From an uncultured Opitutia bacterium (GTDB taxonomy: Bacteria; Verrucomicrobiota; Verrucomicrobiia; Opitutales; Opitutaceae), in the NCBI GenBank assembly GCA_903855985.1, contig CAIOAO010000006.1, forward strand, positions 41,332-105,331: 64,000 nt of DNA, given 5' to 3'. Position numbers and translations under genes: made by a program. Under the pieces are notes generated by a model that had not been told where the DNA came from, did not search any database, and was given only the letters and a program-made list of their open reading frames with translations. Positions within the stretch are counted from its first letter, which is position 1; every line of letters starts with the position of its first letter. Of this stretch, positions 19,182-28,619 are shown piece by piece.

Positions 19182-19214
19182 AAAAAAAGCCGCCCCGATT
19201 GCTCGGGGCGGCTT
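19182..19214 (-). terminator. Intrinsic terminator of rpsA
   Basis: Read on the minus strand, a 12-bp stem (19203-19214 with 19187-19198) is capped by a GCAA tetraloop and followed by a T-run (A at 19182-19188 on the plus strand). Confidence 0.92.
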
Positions 19215-19242
19215 GAAGTTTCGCGAAGGAATCGCGCTGCGG

Positions 19243-20913
19243 TTATTCCTTCTTGGACGCCTCGTCGAGAATGTCGCCGAGGTTCATCATGTCGGTGCCA
19301 CTCTGGCGGTTGAGCGCCTCGTAGGCCGTCGTCTCGGCGGCGAGCTGCTCGGCGCTGTAGTTGGCGGCCTTGATGCTCAGCCCGAGGCGGCGTTCGTCGC
19401 GATCAATCTTGATCACGCGCGCGCTGACCTCCTGGCCGGGCTTCAGGACATCCTTCACCTTCTCGATGCGCTCCTCGCTGATCTGCGAGATGTGCACGAG
19501 GCCGTCGATGCCGTCCTTCAGCTCCACGAAGGCGCCGAACGAGGTGAGCTTGGTGACGGTGCCCTTGACGACGTCGCCGATGCGGAAGAACGAGTCGATG
19601 TCCGACCACGGATCCGTCGCCAGCTGCTTCATGCCGAGGCTGATGCGCTGCTGGGAGGAATCCACGTCGAGCACGATCGCGTCCACTTCGTCGCCCTTCT
19701 TGAGGACTTCGGAGGGATGGTTGACCTTGCGGGTCCACGACATGTCGGAGACATGCACCATGCCGTCGATGCCCTCTTCGAGTTCGATGAAGGCGCCGTA
19801 GGTGGTCATGTTGCGGACCTTGCCGCGGACACGAGCGCCGATCGGGTAGTTGTGGCGGACCATGTCCCACGGGTTGGGCTCGAGCTGGCGGAGGCCGAGC
19901 GAGATCTTCTGCTCGTCCTTCTGGATGCCGAGGACCACCGCATCGAGCTCCTGGCCGACCTTGAGCAGCTCGGAGGGCTTGGTGATGCGCTTCGTCCAGG
20001 ACATCTCGGTGATGTGCACGAGGCCCTCGACGCCGGGTTCGATTTCCACGAACGCGCCGTAGGGCACGAGGTTGACGACCTTGCCGTGAACCTTGGCGCC
20101 GACCGGGAACTTCCGGTCGATCTCGTCCCACGGGTTCTTGGTGGTCTGCTTGAGGCCGAGGGACACGCGCTCTTTCTCGCGGTTCACCTCAATGATCATG
20201 ACCTGGACCTCTTCACCCTGCTTGAGCATTTCGGAGGGGTGCGAGATGCGGCCCCAGCTCATGTCGGTGATGTGGAGGAGGCCGTCCATGCCGTCGAGGT
20301 CGATGAAGGCGCCGAAGTCGGTGATGTTCTTGACCACGCCCTTGCGGATCTGGCCGGGCTGGATGCTCTCGAGCAGGTTGCGGCGCTTGCTGGTGCGCTG
20401 CTCCTCGATGAGCTCGCGGCGGGAAAGGACGATGTTCTTCCGCTCGAGGTTGATCTTGAGGACCTTGAAGTCGTAGGTCTGGCCCACGTACTGGTCGAGG
20501 TTCTTGGGGGGCTGCACGTCGATGTGCGACGCGGGCATGAACGCATCGACGCCGATGCTGATGATGAGGCCGCCCTTGACCTTGGCCTTCACGCGGCCGG
20601 CGGCCACGGAACCCTCGGGGAACTTGGTGAGGATGTTGTCCCAGTTCTTCTTTTGCTCGGCGAGGTCGTAGGACAGGACGGGGGCGCCGTTCTTGTCTTC
20701 GAGCTTCTGGACGAGCACCTCGATCGTGGAGCCGATTTGCAGCTCGCCGATGTCGAGAAATTCGTTGGCGGGGACGAGGCCTTCGGATTTGCCGCCGATA
20801 TCGACGACAACTTCGTTCTGGCGGATTTCGGTGATGGTGCCCGGGACGATCGCGCCTTCCTTGAGTTTATCAAAGGACGACTGGGCGAGGAGATCTGACA
20901 TTACTGAACTCAT
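19243..20913 (-). CDS. rpsA: 30S ribosomal protein S1
   Basis: 556 residues with six S1/OB-fold domains spaced about 85 residues apart. The later repeats show the typical VKNITDFGAFIDLDGMDGLL, LVPYGAFVEIEPGVEGLVH and MTTYGAFIELEEGIDGMVHV cores. S1 binds mRNA leaders and brings them to the 30S subunit. Two nearby ATGs (codons 1 and 5) are possible starts. A 200-nt leader upstream holds a CCCCGC-CATAAA-GCGGGG hairpin near 20980, which might be regulatory. Confidence 0.97.
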   Translation of the reverse strand: MSSVMSDLLAQSSFDKLKEGAIVPGTITEIRQNEVVVDIGGKSEGLVPANEFLDIGELQIGSTIEVLVQKLEDKNGAPVLSYDLAEQKKNWDNILTKFPEGSVAAGRVKAKVKGGLIISIGVDAFMPASHIDVQPPKNLDQYVGQTYDFKVLKINLERKNIVLSRRELIEEQRTSKRRNLLESIQPGQIRKGVVKNITDFGAFIDLDGMDGLLHITDMSWGRISHPSEMLKQGEEVQVMIIEVNREKERVSLGLKQTTKNPWDEIDRKFPVGAKVHGKVVNLVPYGAFVEIEPGVEGLVHITEMSWTKRITKPSELLKVGQELDAVVLGIQKDEQKISLGLRQLEPNPWDMVRHNYPIGARVRGKVRNMTTYGAFIELEEGIDGMVHVSDMSWTRKVNHPSEVLKKGDEVDAIVLDVDSSQQRISLGMKQLATDPWSDIDSFFRIGDVVKGTVTKLTSFGAFVELKDGIDGLVHISQISEERIEKVKDVLKPGQEVSARVIKIDRDERRLGLSIKAANYSAEQLAAETTAYEALNRQSGTDMMNLGDILDEASKKE

Positions 20914-21114
20914 GTGCGGAAAACCGGCGGTCAGACGCCCTGCTCCAGAAGCGCCAGCCCACCGGTGATGACCCCGCCATAAAGCGGGGCCGTGGGTTGA
21001 CTGTTGAACTGAGGTGAAAAGCCGGCGGGAGCATCGCGGCGACGCCAGCTTGACCGATAACTATGCCGCGAACGGTCAGGTTCCCCTGCCCCGTACCCTG
21101 CCGCAAGCTGAAAT

Positions 21115-21588
21115 TTAGCCCTTTTTGGGCGTCGCCAGCGCCTGCGCGACCCCGCCAAAAAACACCTCGTAGTACGGCGTGTCCCGCAGGGGTGTTTCGG
21201 TGGCAAAACCCGGCCGGTCCGTGGAGTCTTCCTCGATGACTTCCTTGAGCGTGACGCTTACCTCGCTGCCACCCTCACTTAACGCTATGATGCGGACGGA
21301 CATGGAAATCTGGCGGGTGCCCTGCAAGGAGTCCTTTTTGGACAGTCCGCTGACCGCTTCGATGCGGCCCTGGGCCGGTCCGCCGCCAGTCACCCGGAAC
21401 TCCATCCGCGCCAGCGCAACCCGGGCGGCATCATACACCGAGCGCGGGTCGGCCTGAAAAGTCCGGGTCGTCTCCGGTGCCGGGCCGAGGCGGCCATGGA
21501 CCTCACCGGGCATGGAGTCACAACCGGCCAGCCCCAGGGCGGCCAGCAGCAGGATGGGAGCGAAAATGGAGGCGAAGTGGCGTTTCAT
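21115..21588 (-). CDS. Putative lipoprotein
   Basis: 157 residues with a signal peptide and lipobox LAGC (Cys23). The mature part has no domain I recognise; it contains a stretch AARVALARMEFRVTGGG resembling DUF3568-like or BON-like small lipoproteins, but this is only a resemblance. It starts 3 nt after aguA and is last in the hisG-aguB-aguA strand run. Confidence 0.7.
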   Translation of the reverse strand: MKRHFASIFAPILLLAALGLAGCDSMPGEVHGRLGPAPETTRTFQADPRSVYDAARVALARMEFRVTGGGPAQGRIEAVSGLSKKDSLQGTRQISMSVRIIALSEGGSEVSVTLKEVIEEDSTDRPGFATETPLRDTPYYEVFFGGVAQALATPKKG

Positions 21589-21591
21589 GGT

Positions 21592-22626
21592 TCAGGCGGG
21601 TTGCTGCTGTGAGATACAGTGCAGAGTTCCGAGACCCCACACAAGTTCCCGGCAATCAATCGGGATGATCTCCCGGCCCGGAAAGCAGCCCGCCAGCACT
21701 TCCGCCGCTTCCGCATCCCGCCGCGGCTGGCGGAACGCCGGCATCAGCACCGCCCCGTTGATGACCAGAAAATTGGCGTAGCTCGCCGGCAGCCGCTGGC
21801 CTTCGCAATAGCACGGCGCCGGCATCGGCAGTTCCACTATCCGGAATTCCCCGCCCGCGGGCGTCCGCAAGCCGCGCAGGCGCTCCCGGTTGAGCTTCAG
21901 CGCCGCGTAATTCACGTCGCGCGGATTTTTCTCCACCGCGGTCACAATGCCGTTGGTCGAAAAAAAACGGCTCAGGTCGTCCACGTGCCCGTCCGTGTCG
22001 TCGCCGACGATGCCGTCGCCGAGCCAGATGATTTGCTGCACGCCGAGGTTGTCGCGCAGCATCTGCTCGATCTCCGCGCGGGTGAGCGTCGGGTTCCGGT
22101 TCGGGTTCAGCAGGCAGGCCTCGGTCGTGAGCAGCGAGCCCGCACCGTTCACGTCGATGGACCCGCCCTCCAGCACGCGCGAAATGACAAACCGCCGCAG
22201 CTGCAGTGCCTTCGCTATCTTCGGCGGGATCGTGTTGTCCCGGTCAAACGGCGGATATTTTCCGCCCCACGCGTTGTATTTCCAGTCGGTCAGCGCGACC
22301 TCGCCCGTGCGCGCATGCTTCACAAAAATCGGCCCGTGGTCGCGGCACCAGGAGTCGTTCGTCGGATGGTTGTAGAGTTCCACCTTCGCCAAGTCGGCCT
22401 TCGCCCGGGTGATCAGCGACCAGGCGCGCGGCTGGAGCGCCTTCGCGACGTTGATGCGGACCTCTTCGAAACGGCTGATGGTTGCGACGATCTCGGCGAA
22501 TTTTTGCGGGATCGGCCGGAAGTGTCCCGGCCAGGTCTTCCGGTTGTGCGGCCAGGACAGCCAGACGGCGGCCTGCGGCGCCCACTCCGCCGGCATCCGG
22601 AAACCGAGGGCGGCGGGCGTCTTCAT
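21592..22626 (-). CDS. aguA: Agmatine deiminase
   Basis: 344 residues of the PAD_porph/AguA family. Substrate-site segments PTNDSWCRDHGP and GGSIDVNGAG are present, as are WLGDGIVGDDTDGHVDD and the catalytic cysteine in GLGTLHCISQQQP. It hydrolyses agmatine to N-carbamoylputrescine. The gene for the next enzyme lies directly upstream, so the two form a putrescine pathway from arginine-derived agmatine. Confidence 0.96.
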   Translation of the reverse strand: MKTPAALGFRMPAEWAPQAAVWLSWPHNRKTWPGHFRPIPQKFAEIVATISRFEEVRINVAKALQPRAWSLITRAKADLAKVELYNHPTNDSWCRDHGPIFVKHARTGEVALTDWKYNAWGGKYPPFDRDNTIPPKIAKALQLRRFVISRVLEGGSIDVNGAGSLLTTEACLLNPNRNPTLTRAEIEQMLRDNLGVQQIIWLGDGIVGDDTDGHVDDLSRFFSTNGIVTAVEKNPRDVNYAALKLNRERLRGLRTPAGGEFRIVELPMPAPCYCEGQRLPASYANFLVINGAVLMPAFRQPRRDAEAAEVLAGCFPGREIIPIDCRELVWGLGTLHCISQQQPA

Positions 22627-22643
22627 CGTCGGCCGGGCCTTGC

Positions 22644-23519
22644 TCAGTCCACGAACCGCTTCGTGATGTCGCCGTACGCGTCAATGCGCCGGTCCCGGAG
22701 GAACGGCCAGTGCGTGCGGGTGGTGTCCACCTTGTCCAGGTCCACCGGCACGAGCAGGATCTCCTCCCGGTCCACGCTGGCTTTCGCGATGATCTGTCCG
22801 CTGGTGCCGGCAACAAAGCTCTGGCCCCAAAATTCCAGGCCGTCGCCGCCGACCGGTTTTTCCGTGCCGATGCGGTTGATGGCGGCGACGTAGCAGCCGT
22901 TGGCCACGGCGTGGCCCTGATGACTGATCTGCCACGCGCCGTGCTGGTCGGCACCGTAAGCCTTCTTTTCCTTCGGGTGCCAGCCGATGGCCGTCGGATA
23001 GAACAGGATCTGCGCGCCCTGCAACGCGGTCAGCCGGGCGCCCTCGGGATACCACTGGTCCCAGCAGATCAGCACGCCGATCTTGCCGTACTTGGTCTGC
23101 CACGCGCGGAAGCCCGTGTCCCCGGGCGTGAAATAGAACTTCTCGTAGTAACCCGGGTCGTCCGGGATGTGCATCTTCCGGTAAATGCCGAGCAGCTTGC
23201 CGTCCGCGTCGATGATGACTGCGGTGTTGTGGTAGAGGCCCGCGGAGCGCTTCTCGAAAAGTGAAGCGATGACCACAACCTTGTGCTTCTTTGCGAACTG
23301 CTGGAAGGCCTTGGTGCTCGGGCCCGGGATGGGCTCGGCCAGCTTGAAATTCGCGTGGTCCTCGCTCTGGCAGAAGTACTGCGAGTGGAAAAGCTCCTGT
23401 GTGCAGATGATCTTCGCCCCGCGCTTCGCCGCCTGCGTCGCCAGCGCGAGGGTCTTGGCGAGATTCGCGGCCGGGTCGGCGGTGCAGGCGTGCTGCAGGA
23501 GACCGAGCGTGACTTTCAT
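22644..23519 (-). CDS. aguB: N-carbamoylputrescine amidase
   Basis: 291 residues of the nitrilase superfamily from the ATG at 23519 (MKVTLGLLQHA). The Glu-Lys-Cys triad is visible: Glu in ICTQELFHSQYF, Lys in YRKMHIPDDPGYYEK and Cys in GVLICWDQWYPEGAR. It converts N-carbamoylputrescine to putrescine. It sits between hisG (17 nt upstream) and aguA (17 nt downstream). Confidence 0.96.
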   Translation of the reverse strand: MKVTLGLLQHACTADPAANLAKTLALATQAAKRGAKIICTQELFHSQYFCQSEDHANFKLAEPIPGPSTKAFQQFAKKHKVVVIASLFEKRSAGLYHNTAVIIDADGKLLGIYRKMHIPDDPGYYEKFYFTPGDTGFRAWQTKYGKIGVLICWDQWYPEGARLTALQGAQILFYPTAIGWHPKEKKAYGADQHGAWQISHQGHAVANGCYVAAINRIGTEKPVGGDGLEFWGQSFVAGTSGQIIAKASVDREEILLVPVDLDKVDTTRTHWPFLRDRRIDAYGDITKRFVD

Positions 23520-23536
23520 GACGGAAACGGCGCCGC

Positions 23537-24421
23537 TCAATACACCACTTTGTTCAGCGGATACTCGACGATGCCCTCGGCGCCGAGCGCCTTGAGCTGC
23601 GGGATGATTTCGCGGACGACGCTCTCATCGATGATCGTTTCCAGCGCGATCCACTTGGGCGTGCTGAGCTGGGAAATGGTCGGGTTGCGCAGCGCAGGCA
23701 GCGCCTTGACGACCGCCTTCAGCGACGCCTTCGGCAGGTTCATCTTCAGGCCGACCTTGCTCTCCGCCTCGAGGGCACCGCGGAGCAGCAGCGCGATGGT
23801 CTCGATTTTCTTCCGCTTGGCCGGATTGGCCCAGCTCTTTTTGTTGGCGATGAACTTGGTGTTGGTCTCGAGCAGCGTGTCGATGATGCGGAGCTTGTTC
23901 GCCCGGATCGAATTCCCGGTCTCGGTGAGGTCCACGATGGCGTCGACCAAATCCGGCACCTTGACCTCCGTCGCACCCCAGGAGAACTCCACGTCCACCT
24001 TGACGCCCTTCTGTGCAAAATAGCGGCGGACGGTGCCGACCAGCTCGGTCGCCACCCGCTTGCCGGCCAGCTGCTCAGGTTTCTTGATTGGCGAACTCTC
24101 CGGGACGCAGAGCACCCAGCTTGATTTCTTGTTGGAACCGCGGCTGTAGATCAGGTCGCAGACCTCGACGACGTCGGACTCGTTTTCGAGCACCCAGTCA
24201 TGGCCGCACAGCCCGCAATCGAAGAAGCCGTGCTCGACATAACGGCTGACCTCCTGGCCGCGGACAAAGCGGCCGTCCAGCTCCGCGTCGTTGATCGACG
24301 GCTTGTAAGAGCGCGAACTGGTGGAAATTTTCCACCCCGCCTTGGCAAACAGGCTGATGGTGGATTCCTCGAGGCTGCCTTTCGGCAGGCCCAGCATCAA
24401 GAGTGGCTTCGGGTCGGACAC
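23537..24421 (-). CDS. hisG: ATP phosphoribosyltransferase (long form)
   Basis: HisG, first enzyme of histidine synthesis. GLPKGSLEEST opens the catalytic domain, GFFDCGLCGHDWV follows, and the PRPP site is near ELVGTVRRYFAQKG. A C-terminal ~75 residues (IALETIIDESVVREIIPQLK) match the regulatory domain of long-form HisG, which binds histidine. I choose the GTG at 24421 (VSDPKPLL). The frame stays open to a TTG at 24499, but those codons do not align with the family. Confidence 0.9.
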   Translation of the reverse strand: MSDPKPLLMLGLPKGSLEESTISLFAKAGWKISTSSRSYKPSINDAELDGRFVRGQEVSRYVEHGFFDCGLCGHDWVLENESDVVEVCDLIYSRGSNKKSSWVLCVPESSPIKKPEQLAGKRVATELVGTVRRYFAQKGVKVDVEFSWGATEVKVPDLVDAIVDLTETGNSIRANKLRIIDTLLETNTKFIANKKSWANPAKRKKIETIALLLRGALEAESKVGLKMNLPKASLKAVVKALPALRNPTISQLSTPKWIALETIIDESVVREIIPQLKALGAEGIVEYPLNKVVY

Positions 24422-24547
24422 GCGGCCAAAGGACACTTCGGCATTTGAAGCTTCAAGTAAATTCGCGGCCCGGGGGGCCCGGACCACTCCTATTGACAAC
24501 TACCGACTCGAATCTACAAACCAGTGTAGTCCCGTAATTCCTTGACG

Positions 24548-25297
24548 ATGCGCGCAGAACCCAAACCCCTCGTAGTGGTGGTCGAAGACGAGCCCGAGCT
24601 CGCCAAATTGATCGCCATCCATCTTGAACGCGCCGGCATGGAGACCCAGGTCTGCAACCGGGCCGACCACGCGCTGAAATTCCTCCAGAAGAATTTTGCG
24701 AACCTGCTCCTGCTCGACATCTCGCTGCCCGACCAGTCCGGCTTCTCGCTGCTCGAGGCCCTCAAGGCCGCCGACATTTCCGTCCCGGCCATTTTCCTGA
24801 CCGGCAACGTGGACGAGGCCAACAAGGTCAAGGGCCTCAACATGGGCGGCGATGATTACATCACCAAGCCCTTCAGCTACGCCGAGTTGGTGGAGCGCAT
24901 CCACGCCGTCCTGCGCCGCACCGAGTCCAACCACGACCTCAACGTCACCAAGAACGTGAAGCTGAGCGACGACCCCTTCGACTTCTGCGGCGCCCAGATC
25001 AATCCCGTCCGCCTCGAGATTTCATTCCCGGGCAAACCCGTGCAAAAGCTCGGACGCAAGGAACTCGGCATCCTCTCCTACCTCAACGCCCACCAGGGCG
25101 CCGTCATCACGCGCCAGGCGCTCATCCACTCGGTCTGGGGTATCCACGCCGACGTGAAGAGCCGCTCCCTCGACCAGTACATCGTCAAGGTGCGCGAACT
25201 CTACAGTGCGCATGGCCTGACGCTCGGCGACTTCCGCACGGTGCACGGCATCGGTTATATCTTCGACCCGAACGGAGTGTCGCAGGAAGGCCGGTAA
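24548..25297 (+). CDS. Response regulator, OmpR/PhoB family
   Basis: 249 residues. The receiver domain (about 1-120) has the acidic pair VVEDEPE, the phospho-acceptor Asp in LLLLDISLPDQSGF, Thr in FLTGNV, and Lys in YITKPFSYAELVERI. The C-terminal winged-helix domain includes LGRKELGILSYL, ITRQALIHSVWG and a HGIGYIF wing. No sensor kinase gene is adjacent, so this is an orphan regulator. It is divergent from hisG. Confidence 0.93.
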   Translation: MRAEPKPLVVVVEDEPELAKLIAIHLERAGMETQVCNRADHALKFLQKNFANLLLLDISLPDQSGFSLLEALKAADISVPAIFLTGNVDEANKVKGLNMGGDDYITKPFSYAELVERIHAVLRRTESNHDLNVTKNVKLSDDPFDFCGAQINPVRLEISFPGKPVQKLGRKELGILSYLNAHQGAVITRQALIHSVWGIHADVKSRSLDQYIVKVRELYSAHGLTLGDFRTVHGIGYIFDPNGVSQEGR

Positions 25298-25355
25298 TCG
25301 CAGTGCGGCTCCTTCGGGACCGAAATCCCGCACCCCCGCCCGCTTCTGCGGGTGG

Positions 25356-25565
25356 TTACGAGGCGAGATCGCAGACTTCGACGACGCGCGTCAGCGCATC
25401 GGCCAGGTGGTCCCGGCGCTGCGGTCCGCCAATCGGCTTCACGGCCTGAACCCGGGCGATCCACGTGGTAAGCAGTTCCGTGCTGTACGCCTGCATCACG
25501 ATCTCGATCGCCTTCTCGTTTCCGACTTTGGCGGTAATGGCCTGCATCATTTGTTTGTTATCCAT
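25356..25565 (-). CDS. Small protein of unknown function
   Basis: 69 residues starting MDNKQMMQAITAKVG, mostly helical, with no signal or membrane segment. The frame is well used, has an ATG start and TAA stop, and sits alone between the response regulator and the exonuclease gene. I do not recognise a family. Confidence 0.55.
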   Translation of the reverse strand: MDNKQMMQAITAKVGNEKAIEIVMQAYSTELLTTWIARVQAVKPIGGPQRRDHLADALTRVVEVCDLAS

Positions 25566-25658
25566 GGCGATGGGTGTGCCTGTTTGCCGGGGTTTCCGGG
25601 TTCATTTGCAAGAGTGGGCTGAAGCTAATTCGGGCGCCGGGCCGGGACTATCCGGCGC

Positions 25659-26540
25659 TCAAAACAGCTCCCGTTGCTCATAGCGGGCCCGCGCCTCGGC
25701 CAGCGCCGACTTCATCTCCATCTCCTCGAGCAACCGGAAGAGTTCACCCGCGCGCACCGCCGTCGGCTCGGCCGCCACCGTGGGCAGGGCGAGGTTGAGC
25801 GTCGTGAGCCTCCGGTTCAGCCGCAGCCGTTCCGCCTCGGCCGCAACCGCCGCCTGGAACCGGTCCGGCTTCAATTCGCCCGCATGGGCGATGACGCCCT
25901 CGAGGTCGCCAAATTCCGCCAGCCACTTCGACGCCGTCTTCGGCCCCACCCCGTTGATCCCGGGGATGTTGTCCGAGGTGTCGCCCACGAGCGCGAGATA
26001 GTCGGCGATGCCGGAGGGCGGTACACCGAACTTTTCCTTCACGCCCGCTGCATCGAGGAGGCGCCAGCCCAGCTTCGGGTTCGCCGTGGGTGGCGGGAGC
26101 AGGATCTTGATCCGCTCGTTCACGACCTGGGCAAAATCCTTGTCCGCGCTCACGATGATCACGTCGTGGCCGGCCTGCGCCAGCACCACGGCCTGCGACG
26201 CCAGCAGGTCATCGGACTCCACGCCGTCCTGTTCGATGCCCACGAGGCCCATCGCGCGCGTGAACGCCTTGATCGGGTCAATCTGCTTCTGCAGCGCCTC
26301 GGGCATTTCCGCGCGCTGCGCCTTGTATTCGGCATGCAGCGCGAGCCGCTCGTCCGATCCGCCCAGGTCGAAAAACACCAGCGTGGCCGCCGGCTGCTCC
26401 TGGTCGGAGAGCCGCCAGAGCGACTTAACCCAGCCATGCAGCGCCCCGGTGGGAAATCCATCCGTGCGGGTAAGCTCGGGCACCGCATAAAAGCAGCGGT
26501 ACGCCAGGTTGAATCCGTCAATGAGCAGCCATTTCGCCAT
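25659..26540 (-). CDS. 5'-3' exonuclease (PolA N-terminal domain-like)
   Basis: 293 residues matching the stand-alone 5'-3' exonuclease/flap-endonuclease domain. LLIDGFNLAYRCFYA carries the first metal Asp, ESDDLLASQA and IVSADKDFAQVV the central ones, and YLALVGDTSDNIPGINGVGP the helix-3-turn DNA-binding signature. It would remove flaps or RNA primers. It is not fused to a polymerase, so it resembles ExoIX/Xni or the small SaFEN-type proteins. Confidence 0.9.
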   Translation of the reverse strand: MAKWLLIDGFNLAYRCFYAVPELTRTDGFPTGALHGWVKSLWRLSDQEQPAATLVFFDLGGSDERLALHAEYKAQRAEMPEALQKQIDPIKAFTRAMGLVGIEQDGVESDDLLASQAVVLAQAGHDVIIVSADKDFAQVVNERIKILLPPPTANPKLGWRLLDAAGVKEKFGVPPSGIADYLALVGDTSDNIPGINGVGPKTASKWLAEFGDLEGVIAHAGELKPDRFQAAVAAEAERLRLNRRLTTLNLALPTVAAEPTAVRAGELFRLLEEMEMKSALAEARARYEQRELF

Positions 26541-26570
26541 GCCGGAGCAGAGCCAACCCCGCGGCGCGGG

Positions 26571-28610
26571 TCAAGGGGTGGCCGGCACCGGCAGCCCGGG
26601 CCGCTTCCGCGGGGCCCCGCCCGGGTTCACCAGCCGGGCAGTGACAAAGATCATCAGGTTGCGCTTCTGGAAACTCTGGCCGGTGGAGCGGAACAGCCGG
26701 CCGAGCAACGGCAGGTCGCCCAGGATCGGCACCTTGTCGTGGACCTTTTTGACTTCCTCGCGCGTCAACCCGCCCATCACCAGCGTGGCGCCATCCCAGA
26801 TCGTGACCTTCGTCGCGATGTCGCGCACCGAAAAGATCGGCTGATAAAAACCCGAGGGCACCGTGACTGTCGTCCCACCCGAGATCGCGATGCTCGGTCC
26901 GCCAAATTCCACGAAACCGTCAAATTCCGTGACCTTGGGATTCAGATCGAGGCTGATGCTGTAGTTGTCCTCCTCGACCGTCGGCGTGACCCGCAGTTCA
27001 ACCCCGACATTCCGCGACGTGAATTCCTGCGGCGTGCCCGCCGTGATCGCGACGCCCGCCGAGCCGCCGCCGTTCGCACTGCCGGTGCCCACCTGGCTCT
27101 GGGTCTGGCCGTAGCTCTGCGGGTAGCGCATCTCCTGCGCCACCGTGATCGTCGCCGGGTTGCCGGAAAGCACCGTGACCTTCGGCGCGCTCAACAGATC
27201 CGTCCCCTGCTTCTGCGACAGCGCCCGCACGACCGCCGCCACATCGAACTCACCGATCACCCCCGCCACGCTGGCAAGCGGACCCGCGGACACCGCCAAG
27301 TCGGCGACGCCGGGGATTTGCGGGGCATTGTTCAGGATGGGCAGATTCAGGCCGGGTGAAACGGTGGTGCCGCCGTCCGGCGCCACGATGATGCCCTCCG
27401 GCCGGATAATGCTGCCCTGCTGACTCGATGACCGGTTGGCAAACGCCCCCGCGAGGGTGCGGTTACCACTGCCATAAACCGCCCGGACCCCGGCGTTGGC
27501 CTGGCTGGCCTTGGTCGTCAGGTTCCAATTCAGGCCCAACTCCTCCAGCGCGCCGTCCTGCACTTCCATGAACTTCGCCTCAATCTCCACCTGTCGCACA
27601 TCGTTGTACCGCATCAGGATATTGCGGATGCGTTCCAGATTGCGCGGTGTCTGCGTCACGACGATCGCCGTGCCGTCGTAGGCCAGGCTCGCCCCCGGCA
27701 CCGTCTCAAAACCCACGCCTGCCTGCTGGAGAAATGACTTCATCGCCGATGCCTCCCGGCTGCGGGCCACGGGGCCGGACGCCGACTCTTCCTCGGCCGG
27801 CACCGATCTCGCCACCAGGTGTTTTCCGGGCGCACCGCCGGCTCCCGCCGGGTGATCACTGATGCCGGCCATCCGCAGCACCGTGGCCCGGGTTACCGGA
27901 AAAAAGGCGGTTTCCAGGGACGACGATTCCCCGCCGGGACGCACCACCACCGCATCGGCCTGCACTTCATATTGGTAGCCGATGGCCTCCGTTGCAAAAT
28001 CCAGCACCCGCCGGAGCGCGGCATGGCGGAGCGTGAGCGTGACCGCCGGCGCGCGGTTCTCCGGATCGAGCAGCACGATATTCACGCCCTTGGGCTGCAC
28101 CCCCGTCCGGTCAAATTCCTCCGCGGCGGCGCTGAGCGCCACCACCACCTGACTGATGGGCACGCGGGTAAAACTCACCTCGGGCAGCACGATGTCATTC
28201 AGTTTTCCCGCCAGCGGGGAAGCCACTGCCGGCTTGGCCTGATCACCAGCGGGAGACGGAGTGAGCACCGGGCGCTGCCAGCTTCGCGCCACTTCCGCCA
28301 TGAGCTGCGTCCGGGTTTGTTCGCGGTCCGAGGCCCGTTTCTTTGTTTGGTCCTGCTCAATCCGGGACAGAAACCCCCTGGCTTCCGCGCAGGCCGGATC
28401 GCGGGCGATTGCTTCGTGGAACGTCTGCTCCGCGGCCGCCGGATCCCCGGCGAGATACTGGCTGCGCCCCTGGCGGATGAGTTGCGTCACGCCATCCGTT
28501 CCGACCGGAGTCACCGGATCCGCGGCCTTGGCCACGGGCATCGCCGCCAGCCACAACGCCACCGCTAATGCAGTCAGGCTTCTCATCGGCGTAAGGGGAA
28601 AATGGCTCAT
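26571..28610 (-). CDS. Amuc_1098-type secretin (type IV pilus-like outer-membrane pore)
   Basis: 679 residues. An N-terminal signal peptide (ALWLAAMPVAKA) is followed by a TPR-like part (residues ~40-95), an N0/secretin_N-type region and the C-terminal secretin domain (VGVELRVTPTVEEDNYSISL, VTIWDGATLVMGGL, VPILGDLPLLGRLFRS). The order and neighbours match Amuc_1098 of Akkermansia, the PilQ-like pore of the verrucomicrobial pilus-like system. A second ATG (codon 9) is a possible start. It is the last gene of the operon 32115-26571. Confidence 0.9.
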   Translation of the reverse strand: MSHFPLTPMRSLTALAVALWLAAMPVAKAADPVTPVGTDGVTQLIRQGRSQYLAGDPAAAEQTFHEAIARDPACAEARGFLSRIEQDQTKKRASDREQTRTQLMAEVARSWQRPVLTPSPAGDQAKPAVASPLAGKLNDIVLPEVSFTRVPISQVVVALSAAAEEFDRTGVQPKGVNIVLLDPENRAPAVTLTLRHAALRRVLDFATEAIGYQYEVQADAVVVRPGGESSSLETAFFPVTRATVLRMAGISDHPAGAGGAPGKHLVARSVPAEEESASGPVARSREASAMKSFLQQAGVGFETVPGASLAYDGTAIVVTQTPRNLERIRNILMRYNDVRQVEIEAKFMEVQDGALEELGLNWNLTTKASQANAGVRAVYGSGNRTLAGAFANRSSSQQGSIIRPEGIIVAPDGGTTVSPGLNLPILNNAPQIPGVADLAVSAGPLASVAGVIGEFDVAAVVRALSQKQGTDLLSAPKVTVLSGNPATITVAQEMRYPQSYGQTQSQVGTGSANGGGSAGVAITAGTPQEFTSRNVGVELRVTPTVEEDNYSISLDLNPKVTEFDGFVEFGGPSIAISGGTTVTVPSGFYQPIFSVRDIATKVTIWDGATLVMGGLTREEVKKVHDKVPILGDLPLLGRLFRSTGQSFQKRNLMIFVTARLVNPGGAPRKRPGLPVPATP

Positions 28611-28619
28611 GATCGGCAG

